This document shows positions 17,218-25,934 of a stretch of DNA of 64,000 nt, one piece after another. Both the position numbers and the translations under genes were made by a program. How positions within the stretch are numbered: the stretch's first letter is position 1; each line of letters starts with the position of its first letter. This stretch comes from Paracoccaceae bacterium (GTDB taxonomy: Bacteria > Pseudomonadota > Alphaproteobacteria > Rhodobacterales > Rhodobacteraceae). Below the pieces are notes generated by a model, which worked only from the letters and a program-made list of their open reading frames with translations, made no database searches and was not told the DNA's origin. Location of the stretch: the NCBI GenBank assembly GCA_021741245.1, contig JAIOYF010000003.1:62001-126000 (forward strand), read 5' to 3'.

Positions 17218-18284
17218 AACGATCCTCCCAGGTCGTCCTCGGCCTGTTCAACCCGAACCGGCGCATCCAGATATTGTCTTTCGCCAGTGGTGCGCCGCTC
17301 AATGGCGGCCACGGCGGCATGGGCCAGAAATTCACCCGCGTGACCGACGTCTTCGTGCACCACCAAGACCTCGCGTCGGAACCTGCGCATGAAGCGGATC
17401 GCCTCTTTGACGACGACATCCACCTGCGTCCCCAAGTGCAGCCCTTTGTGCTCGGCGGCATTGATGATGGCCATGGCTGCTGTCGTGGACCCGGCAACAA
17501 AGCCATCTGGCGGGTTGGCTTGGCCCAGACGCTCCAGCACCGCCGCCTCGATTGCCATGGCGCCACTGTCAGAGGTGACCACCTTCATCACCTCAAAGCT
17601 GGCCCCGACTTCGCCTGCAGCGTCGGCAAATCCGGTCGTCATATGACGGGCATAGGAGTGTTCCCGTGGCGGGGGCAGCAGCAAAAGGCGCTTTTTGCCA
17701 CGCCGCGCCAAGGCTTGCACCGCGATGCGACCAAAGGCTTCGTTGTCAAAGTCAAAGAACGGATGATCGATTCCCATTTCGGTGCGCCCATGCGTGGCAA
17801 AGGGGAACCTGCGTTCCGCCATATAGCGAATGCGCGGATCGTCTGGCCGCGTCTGATTCAAGATCACGGCATCGGCACTTTCGGTGTCCACGATATAGCG
17901 GATCGGGTCCATCGGATCTTGATCCGGGAAAAAGGGGGTCACGATCAAATGGTAGGCCGTGCCCCGCAAGGCATTGGCGATCGAATAGATCAAGCGTGAG
18001 GTGTGGTTCATCACATCCGCTTCGGTCGACAGGACAAGGGCGATGACGTTGGTCTTCCCTGTGCGCAGGCGCACGCCTGCGCGATTGGGGCGATATCCCA
18101 GCCGGGCCGCCGCCTCGCGCACACGTTTTTTCGTGTCTTCGCCGATGTCAGGCGCATCTTTCAGCGCACGGCTGACCGTGGCCACGGCAAAGCCCGTATC
18201 GGCCGCTATGGTTTTGAGTGTTGGACGCTCCGCCTCCGAATCGGGGGCACCCCTTGGGACATCAGCGGTGGGTGAGTCTGTCAT
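17214..18284 (-). CDS. LacI family transcriptional regulator
   Basis: 356-residue repressor or activator. The helix-turn-helix TLKTIAADTGFAVATVSRAL and hinge GYRPNRAG lie near residues 22-70, followed by a periplasmic-binding-protein-like effector domain. A preceding acidic/proline-rich tail of about 20 residues is longer than usual. GGAAAGGAGG lies before the ATG. The gene is divergent from the ABC importer genes, and two palindromic LacI-type operators lie in the shared gap next to the importer. It most likely controls the importer and glycosidase genes in response to a sugar. Confidence 0.92.
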   Translation of the reverse strand: MTDSPTADVPRGAPDSEAERPTLKTIAADTGFAVATVSRALKDAPDIGEDTKKRVREAAARLGYRPNRAGVRLRTGKTNVIALVLSTEADVMNHTSRLIYSIANALRGTAYHLIVTPFFPDQDPMDPIRYIVDTESADAVILNQTRPDDPRIRYMAERRFPFATHGRTEMGIDHPFFDFDNEAFGRIAVQALARRGKKRLLLLPPPREHSYARHMTTGFADAAGEVGASFEVMKVVTSDSGAMAIEAAVLERLGQANPPDGFVAGSTTAAMAIINAAEHKGLHLGTQVDVVVKEAIRFMRRFRREVLVVHEDVGHAGEFLAHAAVAAIERRTTGERQYLDAPVRVEQAEDDLGGSL

Positions 18285-18529
18285 TTACGCCCTCCTTTCC
18301 CCGAATCATTTTCCATGACGAAACCACAACATCGCCAATCCCTGCGCCTTCTGCACCTGCGAAATGGTGCGCGGCATCAGGCCCGCTAGAGGCCTTAAGA
18401 ATGTGCGATTTCTTTTGGGTGCGGCAGTGCGGCATCGTCTCTCTATGATGGGCTAAATCGGGACCTGCAACGGCGAATTTGCTCGCATTGAACATCACGA
18501 CGTCCCTCAGCAACAAGCGAAAAGATTTC

Positions 18530-18557
18530 TTGCTCGGACAAACTATAACGTTATAGA
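18530..18557 (+). promoter_or_regulatory. Candidate promoter of the ABC importer operon
   Basis: TTGCTC (18530-18535) and TATAGA (18552-18557) are 16 bases apart. The -10 falls inside the first palindromic operator, the classic position for repression. The rest of the 309-base divergent gap (18285-18529) shows no gene or other clear element. Confidence 0.45.
18543..18556. promoter_or_regulatory. LacI-type operator 1
   Basis: CTATAACGTTATAG is a perfect 14-bp palindrome with the central CG typical of LacI-family operators. It lies about 40 bases before the importer's first gene. Confidence 0.75.
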
Positions 18558-18563
18558 AATTGC

Positions 18564-18577
18564 CTATAACGATTTAG
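18564..18577. promoter_or_regulatory. LacI-type operator 2
   Basis: CTATAACGATTTAG matches operator 1 at 12 of 14 positions. Its centre is 21 bp from that of operator 1, two helical turns, so two repressor dimers could bind the same DNA face. Confidence 0.65.
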
Positions 18578-18593
18578 AAACCGGGAGGACTGC

Positions 18594-19823
18594 ATGAAAA
18601 CCTTTAAACTGGCGACCGCGCTTGCCGCGTCGGTGGCATTGCCCTCGATTGGTCTGGCGACCGAACTTGAGGTGACCCATTGGTGGACCAGTGGCGGCGA
18701 AGCTGCTGCTGTGGCCGAGCTTGCCAAGGCCTTTGATGCCGCTGGCGACAAGTGGATCGATGGTGCCATTGCGGGCGGCGGCGGCACAGCGCGTCCGATC
18801 ATGATCTCTCGCATCACGGGCGGCGACCCGATGGGGGCCACGCAGTTCAACCATGGCCAGCAAGCGCTGGAACTGGTCGAGGCAGGCCTGATGCTGGATC
18901 TGACCGACGTGGCAGAGGCCAACAATTGGAAAGATATCGTCTACCCCCCGTCACTGCTGGACAGTTGCACGGTGGACGGTCGCATCTATTGTGCACCAGT
19001 GAACATTCACTCGCCCGAATGGCTGTGGCTGTCGAACAAGGCCTATGCCGATGCAGGCATTCCTGTGCCCACCAACTGGAATGAGTTCGTGGCCTCTGCG
19101 CCGGCGCTGGAAGCGGCTGGAAAAATCCCGCTTGCTCTTGGCAACCAGCCTTGGCAGTCGAACCTTGCTTTCGGTGCCATGACCGTGGCTGTGGCCGGCC
19201 TTGATGTCTGGAAACAAGTGAACGTCGAAAAGAACATGGATGTTGCTGCTGGCGCAGAAATGGCCGCAGTCTTTCAGGCTGCAGCAGATGCCCGCAAGTT
19301 CGCGGCGAAATCGAATGTTCAGGACTGGAACCAAGCGACGAACCTTGTGATCTCGGGCCAAGCTGGCGGTCAGATCATGGGGGACTGGGCGCAAGGGGAA
19401 TTCCAAGTCGCGGGCCAGGTGGCCGGCACCGACTATACCTGTCTGCCGGGGCTTGGGCTGAACGCCTATCTGTCAACGGGGGGGGATGCGTTCTATTTCC
19501 CCAAACTTCAGGATGCTGACAAGGAAGCGGCGCAAAAGCGTCTGGCGGCCCTGATGGTCAGCCCAGAAGTGCAGGTTGCCTTCAACCTCAAGAAAGGCTC
19601 GTTGCCGATCCGTGGTGATATCGACCTTGCCGCCGCCAACGACTGCATGAAAAAGGGGCTTGAGATCCTTGCCAGCGGCAACCTCGTGCCATCGGGCGAT
19701 CAGGTCTGGTCGCCAGACGTGCAAAAGCAGAACGAAGACCTGATGGTCGAATTCTGGAAATCCGACATGGACCCCGGTGCTGCCCACGCGCAGTGGGTTG
19801 AGAATCTGAAGTCGGGTCTGTGA
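18594..19823 (+). CDS. Carbohydrate ABC transporter substrate-binding protein (CUT1)
   Basis: 409-residue periplasmic sugar-binding protein (extracellular family 1). The signal peptide ends around SIGLA, and the mature part opens with ELEVTHWWTSGGEAAAVAEL, typical of CUT1 binding proteins. MGDWAQGEF and CLPGLGLNAYLSTGGDAFYF are conserved ligand-pocket regions. CGGGAGGACTGC precedes the ATG. First gene of the importer operon, directly behind the two LacI operators. A hairpin downstream probably keeps this product in excess over the membrane subunits. The ligand is probably a beta-linked oligosaccharide, judged from the glycosidases downstream. Confidence 0.93.
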   Translation: MKTFKLATALAASVALPSIGLATELEVTHWWTSGGEAAAVAELAKAFDAAGDKWIDGAIAGGGGTARPIMISRITGGDPMGATQFNHGQQALELVEAGLMLDLTDVAEANNWKDIVYPPSLLDSCTVDGRIYCAPVNIHSPEWLWLSNKAYADAGIPVPTNWNEFVASAPALEAAGKIPLALGNQPWQSNLAFGAMTVAVAGLDVWKQVNVEKNMDVAAGAEMAAVFQAAADARKFAAKSNVQDWNQATNLVISGQAGGQIMGDWAQGEFQVAGQVAGTDYTCLPGLGLNAYLSTGGDAFYFPKLQDADKEAAQKRLAALMVSPEVQVAFNLKKGSLPIRGDIDLAAANDCMKKGLEILASGNLVPSGDQVWSPDVQKQNEDLMVEFWKSDMDPGAAHAQWVENLKSGL

Positions 19824-19839
19824 TCTGACCCAACTTTCC

Positions 19840-19870
19840 GGGCCGTCCGGGCGCAATGTCCGGTCGGCCC
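19840..19870 (+). terminator. Intra-operon hairpin (attenuator) after the binding-protein gene
   Basis: GGGCCGTCCGG (19840-19850) pairs with CCGGTCGGCCC (19860-19870), 10 pairs with one T-T mismatch. CTTTGTCTC follows but there is no long T run. Partial termination or 3'-end protection would give more binding protein than permease. Confidence 0.55.
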
Positions 19871-19904
19871 CTTTGTCTCAAAATGTACAAGCGGGGGGAA
19901 ACCC

Positions 19905-20798
19905 ATGGCGGCGACCAAGCGTCCCGGCAGGCTGTTGCGCAATCTGAACGGAAAGATTGCAGCGGTGCCGATGATCTTGACCACCTTGGTGGTTTTTCTG
20001 GGGGGCACGCTTTGGACAGTGCTGTATTCCTTTACCAATTCCAAACTTTTGCCACGCACAAATTTCGTAGGCTTTGACCAGTATGAGCGGCTGTGGGCCT
20101 CCAGCCGGTGGAATACCTCGATCGAAAACCTGCTGATCTATGGCGTGTTTTCCTTGGTCTTCACGATTTCGGTCGGCTTTGTTCTGGCCGTCTTGATGGA
20201 TCAGAAGATCCGGTTCGAGGATACCTTTCGCACCATCATGCTGTATCCCTTTGCGCTGTCCTTCATTGTGACGGGGCTGGTTTGGCAATGGATTTTGAAC
20301 CCTGAGTTCGGCATCCAGCATATCGTGCGGTCCATGGGCTGGGAGAGCTTTGTGTTCTCGCCCCTGACCAACCCTGATCTGGTGCTGTACGGGCTGTTGA
20401 TCGCGGGGCTTTGGCAGGGCACGGGGTTTGTGATGTGCATCATGCTGGCCGGATTGCGCGGCATTGATGAGGATATCTGGAAGGCCGCGCGGGTGGATGG
20501 GATTCCGGCGTGGAAGACCTATACGATCATCATCATCCCCATGATGCGCCCGGTCTTCATCACCACGCTGGTCTTGGTCGCAAGCGGCATCATCAAGCTT
20601 TACGATCTGGTCGTGGCGCAAACCTCGGGCGGGCCGGGGACGGCCAGTCAGGTGCCGGCGATGTATGTCTATGACTATATGTTTCAGGCGCAGAACCTTG
20701 GTCAGGGCTTTGCCGCATCCACAATGATGCTGCTGAGCGTGCTGATCGTGCTGATCCCTTGGGCCTATCTGGAATTCGGGGGCAAAAAGCATGGCTGA
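19905..20798 (+). CDS. Carbohydrate ABC transporter permease 1 (MalF/UgpA-like)
   Basis: 297-residue inner-membrane subunit with six predicted helices. The ATPase-coupling EAA loop is visible in EDIWKAARVDGIPAWKTYTI. The N-terminus lacks the long MalF periplasmic loop, as in most CUT1 permeases. GGGGGGAAACCC precedes the ATG. It overlaps the second permease gene by 8 bases, so the two subunits are coupled in translation. Confidence 0.93.
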   Translation: MAATKRPGRLLRNLNGKIAAVPMILTTLVVFLGGTLWTVLYSFTNSKLLPRTNFVGFDQYERLWASSRWNTSIENLLIYGVFSLVFTISVGFVLAVLMDQKIRFEDTFRTIMLYPFALSFIVTGLVWQWILNPEFGIQHIVRSMGWESFVFSPLTNPDLVLYGLLIAGLWQGTGFVMCIMLAGLRGIDEDIWKAARVDGIPAWKTYTIIIIPMMRPVFITTLVLVASGIIKLYDLVVAQTSGGPGTASQVPAMYVYDYMFQAQNLGQGFAASTMMLLSVLIVLIPWAYLEFGGKKHG

Positions 20799-21696
20799 TA
20801 CTTTTGCATCTGGTGCGGTAGAGCCGCGTGGGCCAAAGCCGCGCCGCGTCTTTTCGGGCCGCAACATCATGATCTACGGCACCCTGATTGTGGTGTGCCT
20901 GTATTACATCTTGCCGCTGTGGGTGATGGTGATGACCTCGCTCAAGGGGATGCCCGAAATCCGCATGGGCAATATCTTTTCGCCCCCGGTCGAGATCACG
21001 TTTGAGCCATGGGTGAAGGCCTGGGCCGAGGCTTGCACAGGCCTGAATTGCGACGGGCTTAGCCGGGGCTTTTGGAACTCCGTCCGTATTTTGATCCCTT
21101 CGGTGGTGCTGTCGATCATCGTGGCCTCGGTCAATGGCTATGCGCTGATCAACTGGCGGTTCAAAGGGTCGGATCTGTTCTTTACGATCCTGATTTTCGG
21201 GGCCTTCATCCCCTATCAGGTGATGCTCTATCCCATCGTGATCTTGCTGCGCGAGATGGGGCTTTATGGCACGCTTTGGGGCCTTGTTCTGGTGCACACG
21301 ATCTTTGGCATGCCGATCCTGACGCTGCTGTTCCGCAACTATTTCGCCAGTCTGCCGGAAGAGTTGTTCAAGGCGGCGCGTGTTGACGGGGCAGGGTTCT
21401 GGGGCATCTATTTCCGTATCATGCTGCCGATGAGCCTGCCGATCTTTGTGGTCGCAATCATCCTGCAAGTCACAGGAATCTGGAACGATTTTCTGTTTGG
21501 CGTGGTTTATACCAAGCCTGACCTCTACCCGATGACCGTGCAGTTGAACAACATCGTCAACTCGGTTCAGGGGGTCAAGGAATACAATGTCAATATGGCG
21601 GCCACCCTGCTGACGGGGGCGGTTCCCCTGATCGTCTATTTCATCTCCGGCAAACTGTTCGTCCGTGGCATCGCCGCGGGTGCCGTGAAAGGCTAA
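20791..21696 (+). CDS. Carbohydrate ABC transporter permease 2 (MalG/UgpE-like)
   Basis: 301-residue partner permease with six predicted helices. The EAA motif is ELFKAARVDGAGFWGIYF. The C-terminus ending in FVRGIAAGAVKG is typical of MalG-type subunits. Its start lies inside the end of permease 1 and it is followed 5 bases later by the ATPase gene. Confidence 0.94.
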   Translation: MADTFASGAVEPRGPKPRRVFSGRNIMIYGTLIVVCLYYILPLWVMVMTSLKGMPEIRMGNIFSPPVEITFEPWVKAWAEACTGLNCDGLSRGFWNSVRILIPSVVLSIIVASVNGYALINWRFKGSDLFFTILIFGAFIPYQVMLYPIVILLREMGLYGTLWGLVLVHTIFGMPILTLLFRNYFASLPEELFKAARVDGAGFWGIYFRIMLPMSLPIFVVAIILQVTGIWNDFLFGVVYTKPDLYPMTVQLNNIVNSVQGVKEYNVNMAATLLTGAVPLIVYFISGKLFVRGIAAGAVKG

Positions 21697-21701
21697 AAGG
21701 C

Positions 21702-22781
21702 ATGACCAACTCTATCTCTGTGAAAGACCTGACGCTGAACTTCGGGGCGGTCTCGGTCCTTAAAAAGATGAACCTCGATGTGGCCGAGGGGGAGTTTATC
21801 GTGCTGCTTGGCCCCTCGGGCTGTGGCAAATCCACTTTGCTGAACTGTCTGGCGGGGCTGTTGGATATCACCGACGGGCAAATCTGGATCAAGGGCAAGA
21901 ACGTGACATGGGCCGAACCCAGTGACCGGGGCATCGGCATGGTGTTTCAATCCTATGCGCTTTACCCGCAGATGACGGTGCGGGGGAACCTGTCCTTTGG
22001 CCTGAAGAACGCCAAGATGGCGCAAGCCGAGATTGACAAGCGCGTCGCGCGGGCCTCGGAAATCCTGCAAATCGGCCCGCTGTTGGACCGCAAGCCCGCC
22101 GCGCTGTCGGGCGGGCAGCGTCAGCGTGTGGCGATCGGGCGGGCGTTGGTGCGTGATGTGGATGTGTTCTTGTTTGACGAACCGCTGTCGAACCTTGACG
22201 CCAAACGGCGCTCCGAGTTGCGGGTGGAAATAAAGCGCCTGCATTCCCGTCTGCAAAACACCATGGTCTATGTGACCCATGACCAGATCGAGGCGCTGAC
22301 ACTGGCCGACCGCATAGCCGTGATGCGGGGCGGGGTGATACAGCAACTTGCCGCCCCGCAAGAGATTTATAACCGCCCCACCAATCTGTTTGTGGCCGGG
22401 TTTATCGGTAGCCCGTCGATGAACTTCCTGCACGGTGCCACCGTCGACGGGGGGCAGGCGTTTCAACTGGCGGACCTGAAGCTCAGTCTTCAAGGCTATG
22501 AGGGCGGGGCCGTTGGCGCACGGGATCAGGCCATTCTTGGCCTGCGCCCCGAACACCTGATCGTGCAAGACTATGCCGAGCCGGGCCTGACCATCCCGGC
22601 GGTGGTCGAAATTGATGAACCGATGGGGGCAGACAGTCTGGTCTGGCTACAGGCAAGCGGCAAGCAGGTTTCGGTGCGGGTTCCGGTGGAGCAGCGCATG
22701 GCCCCCGGCACGCGGGTGCATCTGAGGGTCGATATGTCAAAGGCAAGTATCTTTGACACCAAGAGCGAACTGAGGGTCTGA
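21702..22781 (+). CDS. Sugar ABC transporter ATP-binding protein (MalK/UgpC type)
   Basis: 359-residue ATPase. Walker A GPSGCGKST, Q-loop YALYPQM, signature LSGGQRQRVAIGRAL, Walker B VFLFDEPLSNLD and the H-loop VTHDQ are all present. The C-terminal region (about 235-359) is the OB-like regulatory TOBE domain of the MalK group, containing LGLRPEHL. Having its own ATPase makes this importer complete. The stop is 3 bases before the GH2 gene. Confidence 0.95.
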   Translation: MTNSISVKDLTLNFGAVSVLKKMNLDVAEGEFIVLLGPSGCGKSTLLNCLAGLLDITDGQIWIKGKNVTWAEPSDRGIGMVFQSYALYPQMTVRGNLSFGLKNAKMAQAEIDKRVARASEILQIGPLLDRKPAALSGGQRQRVAIGRALVRDVDVFLFDEPLSNLDAKRRSELRVEIKRLHSRLQNTMVYVTHDQIEALTLADRIAVMRGGVIQQLAAPQEIYNRPTNLFVAGFIGSPSMNFLHGATVDGGQAFQLADLKLSLQGYEGGAVGARDQAILGLRPEHLIVQDYAEPGLTIPAVVEIDEPMGADSLVWLQASGKQVSVRVPVEQRMAPGTRVHLRVDMSKASIFDTKSELRV

Positions 22782-22784
22782 TCC

Positions 22785-25169
22785 ATGGATCTGTCGGGCG
22801 AATGGCGTTTGCGCGATGAGGCGGGCACGCTGGAGGTTCCCTTTACTCTGCCCGGCGATGGCGTCACGGCCCTGCACCTTGCAGGCGCGATCCCCGATCC
22901 CTATTGGGGCCAGAATGAATATGACCTGCGCTGGATCGCAGACCGCAACTGGATCGCCAGCCGCAGCTTTTCGCACTCGGGCGTGTCCAGCGTCTTGGTG
23001 ATCGAAGGGCTGGATACTGTGGCCGAGGTCCGGCTGAACGGCATGCTGGTCTTGCGGGTGGCCAATGCCTTTCGCCGCTGGCGGGTGCCAGTGGCGGGAT
23101 TGTTGCGCCGGGGCGAGAATACTCTGGAAATCTTGTTTCACAGCCCCGTTCACGAAGGTGCGGACCGTCACGCGGCACAGCCTTTTCCCATTCCCTATCA
23201 CGCGGGCAACTGCCCCATTCCCTTTGGCAATATGCTGCGCAAGCCGCAGTGTGATTTTGGGTGGGATTGGAACATCGCGCTGCCCAGCTTTGGCATCTGG
23301 GGCCAGATTGCGTTGGAGGCGGATGTGCCGCGCATCGGGGATATCTTTGTCACCCAGACTCATACCGCCGATCTGGCCGAGGTCAGCCTTCGGGTGGAGG
23401 CACGGGGCGAAGATGTCACGGCAACCCTTTGCGGTGTCACCGTGACCGCCCCTGTTCAGGGCGGGGTGGCCGAACTGGTCTTGCGCATACACGACCCCGT
23501 TTTGTGGTGGCCCGCTGGGCTGGGGGCGCAGACCCTGCATCGGCTTGTGGTTACCTCGGCGAGTGCGACGGCCACGCGGGACATTGGCCTGCGCGACTTG
23601 CGCCTGATCGCGCAGCCTGACGACGCGGGGCGGTCCTTTGGGTTTCAGATCAATGGCCATCCCGTCTTTGCCCGTGGCGCCAACTGGATTCCCGCCGATG
23701 CCCTGCATGGCCGGATCACACGTGCTGCCGTGCGTGATCTGCTGCAATCGGCAGTCGATGCCAATATGAACATGATCCGCGTCTGGGGCGGCGGGCGGTA
23801 TGAGCCGGACTGGTTCTACGATCTGTGCGACGAGATGGGGCTGATGGTCTGGCAAGATTTCATGTTCGCCTGCCACCTTTACCCTTCGACCCCCGATTTT
23901 TTGGCGGAAGTCGATGCCGAGGTGCGCGATGTCGTGGGCCGCATCAATCACCACGCCTGCATTGCCCTGTGGTGTGGGGATAATGAGTTGATCGGCGCGC
24001 TGGGCTGGTTCGAGGAAAGCCGCCGCGACCGCGACCGCTATCTGGTGAATTATGATCGTCTGAACCGCACCGTGGAGGCGGCCTTGTTTGACGTGCTGCC
24101 ACAGGCCAATTGGTGGCCATCCTCGCCATCCCCCGGCCCGATGGCCTTTGGCGATGCGTGGCATGATGACAGCAGTGGCGACATGCATTTCTGGTCGGTC
24201 TGGCACGCGGGTCGGGATTTTGCACATTACCGCGACGTAAAACCCCGGTTCTGCTCGGAATTCGGGTTTCAGTCCTATCCGTCGATGTCTGCCATCCGGC
24301 GCTTTGCTGATCCTGCCGATTTCAACATCGCAGCCCCGGTGATGGAAAGCCACCAGAAGAACCATGGCGGCAATGCCCGGATTGCCGAGACCATGTTCCG
24401 CAGCTTTCGCTTTCCCGAAGGGTTTGAGAATTTCGTCTACCTCAGCCAAGTGCAGCAGGGCCTTGCCATCCATACCGCCGTGACCGCGTGGCGGGCGCTA
24501 AAACCGCATTGCATGGGCGCACTTTATTGGCAGTTGAACGACACATGGCCCGTGTGCAGTTGGTCCAGCCTTGATCATGGCGGGGGGTGGAAGGTGCTGC
24601 ACCATATGGCACAGCGCTTTTTCGCGCCGGTGACGGTTGTTGCGGTGCCTATGGGCGACGATCTGATCTTGCGGGGGGTGAACGACACCATGGCCCCCGT
24701 GGAACTGACCATTGCCGCACGCGCGGTTGGGATGGATGGCACGACCCGCCTCTTGGCCGAAGCGACCGTGATGCTGCCCATCGACCGCGCGACCGATGCG
24801 CTGCGCGTTCCATGCAGCATGATTGGCCGGGCTGAGGTTCTGGCTTTTACATGGTCAGATGGTGCGGATCATCATTCAGGGGTGGATATCCACGCCCCAA
24901 ACCCATGGAAAAGCTACGATCTGCGCCCCTCGGGTCTTGCGGCACTGGTGACAAGGGACGGCGATCTGCACCGCATCGCACTAAGTGTGCAGTCCTTCGC
25001 GCCCTTTGTCGCGGTCGAGGCGGATGTGCCGGGACGGTTTTCAACCAATGCCATCGCCCTGTTTCCCGGTGAACCCACAGTGCTGACCTTCACGCCAAAA
25101 GATCCCTCTGCCAATCCTGTCTTTACCTATCGTGATCTGCATGCCGCGACCTCTGTGTTGCACTCCTGA
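22785..25169 (+). CDS. Glycoside hydrolase family 2, beta-mannosidase-like
   Basis: 794-residue GH2 enzyme. The order is a jelly-roll sugar-binding domain (from MDLSGEWRLRDEAGT), an immunoglobulin-like domain, the TIM-barrel catalytic domain (about 280-590) and C-terminal beta domains. NMIRVWGGGRYEPDWFYDL and LMVWQDFMFACHLYP are beta-mannosidase-like. The acid/base glutamate is in LWCGDNE (about E400) and the nucleophile in CSEFGFQSYPS (about E492). There is no signal peptide, so it acts in the cytoplasm on imported oligosaccharides. Specificity (mannoside or another beta-glycoside) is inferred from motifs. Confidence 0.88.
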   Translation: MDLSGEWRLRDEAGTLEVPFTLPGDGVTALHLAGAIPDPYWGQNEYDLRWIADRNWIASRSFSHSGVSSVLVIEGLDTVAEVRLNGMLVLRVANAFRRWRVPVAGLLRRGENTLEILFHSPVHEGADRHAAQPFPIPYHAGNCPIPFGNMLRKPQCDFGWDWNIALPSFGIWGQIALEADVPRIGDIFVTQTHTADLAEVSLRVEARGEDVTATLCGVTVTAPVQGGVAELVLRIHDPVLWWPAGLGAQTLHRLVVTSASATATRDIGLRDLRLIAQPDDAGRSFGFQINGHPVFARGANWIPADALHGRITRAAVRDLLQSAVDANMNMIRVWGGGRYEPDWFYDLCDEMGLMVWQDFMFACHLYPSTPDFLAEVDAEVRDVVGRINHHACIALWCGDNELIGALGWFEESRRDRDRYLVNYDRLNRTVEAALFDVLPQANWWPSSPSPGPMAFGDAWHDDSSGDMHFWSVWHAGRDFAHYRDVKPRFCSEFGFQSYPSMSAIRRFADPADFNIAAPVMESHQKNHGGNARIAETMFRSFRFPEGFENFVYLSQVQQGLAIHTAVTAWRALKPHCMGALYWQLNDTWPVCSWSSLDHGGGWKVLHHMAQRFFAPVTVVAVPMGDDLILRGVNDTMAPVELTIAARAVGMDGTTRLLAEATVMLPIDRATDALRVPCSMIGRAEVLAFTWSDGADHHSGVDIHAPNPWKSYDLRPSGLAALVTRDGDLHRIALSVQSFAPFVAVEADVPGRFSTNAIALFPGEPTVLTFTPKDPSANPVFTYRDLHAATSVLHS

Positions 25170-25181
25170 AAGGGCCCATTC

Positions 25182-25931
25182 ATGTTTTCTTACCAGCTCT
25201 ACTCTTCACGTAACTTCCCGCCCGTGGCGGATACTTTCACCATGCTGGCAAAAGCTGGGTACACGGCAGTTGAGGGCTATGGCGCGCTTTATGCCGATGA
25301 CGCCATGGTTGCCGCCACGAAAGAGGCGCTTGGGGCAACAGGGCTGACGATGCCGACCGGGCATTTCGGCCTTGCCATGCTGGAGGGTGAGGTTGACAAG
25401 GTGCTTGGCATCGCCAAGTCTTTGAATATGCAGCGGCTTTATTGCCCGCATTTGATGCCCGATCAACGGCCCACGGATGCCGCAGGCTGGCGGGCCTTTG
25501 GGGCTCGGCTTGAGGCGGCGGGCAAGCCATATCGCGCCGCAGGTCTTGGCTTTGGATGGCACAATCACGACTTTGAATTCAAGGCCCTGCCGGATGGCAC
25601 CATGCCGCAAGACGCGATCTTTGAGGGTGGCCCGACCCTTGAGTGGGAAATGGATGTGGCTTGGATCATCCGGGCGGGGACGGACCCTCGGCGCTGGATT
25701 GTGCGACATGGGCACCGCATTACGGCCGCTCATATCAAAGACATCGCGCCCACGGGCGAAAACAGCGAAGAGGATGGCTGGGCAGATGTTGGCTATGGCA
25801 CCGTAAGGTGGCCACACATCATGTCGGATTTGCGCCGCACACCGTGCAAATATTTTGTCATGGAGCATGACAATCCGTCTGATCACACCCGGTTTGCAAC
25901 GCGTTCGATCGCAAAAGCTCGGAGTTTTTGA
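25182..25931 (+). CDS. Sugar phosphate isomerase/epimerase, short TIM-barrel form
   Basis: 249-residue xylose-isomerase-like TIM-barrel protein. Candidate metal ligands lie in LGFGWHNHDFEF, LEWEMDVAWI, ITAAHIKDIAP and KYFVMEHDNPSDH. It is distinct from the 351-residue paralogue at 16162-17217. Its position between the GH2 and Gfo/Idh genes suggests it isomerises or epimerises the released sugar or its oxidised form. Substrate unknown. Confidence 0.85.
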   Translation: MFSYQLYSSRNFPPVADTFTMLAKAGYTAVEGYGALYADDAMVAATKEALGATGLTMPTGHFGLAMLEGEVDKVLGIAKSLNMQRLYCPHLMPDQRPTDAAGWRAFGARLEAAGKPYRAAGLGFGWHNHDFEFKALPDGTMPQDAIFEGGPTLEWEMDVAWIIRAGTDPRRWIVRHGHRITAAHIKDIAPTGENSEEDGWADVGYGTVRWPHIMSDLRRTPCKYFVMEHDNPSDHTRFATRSIAKARSF

Positions 25932-25934
25932 CCC

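Noticed and set aside
22737-24473. 578-codon minus-strand open frame
   Set aside because: Antisense to the GH2 gene, with low-quality composition and no motif.
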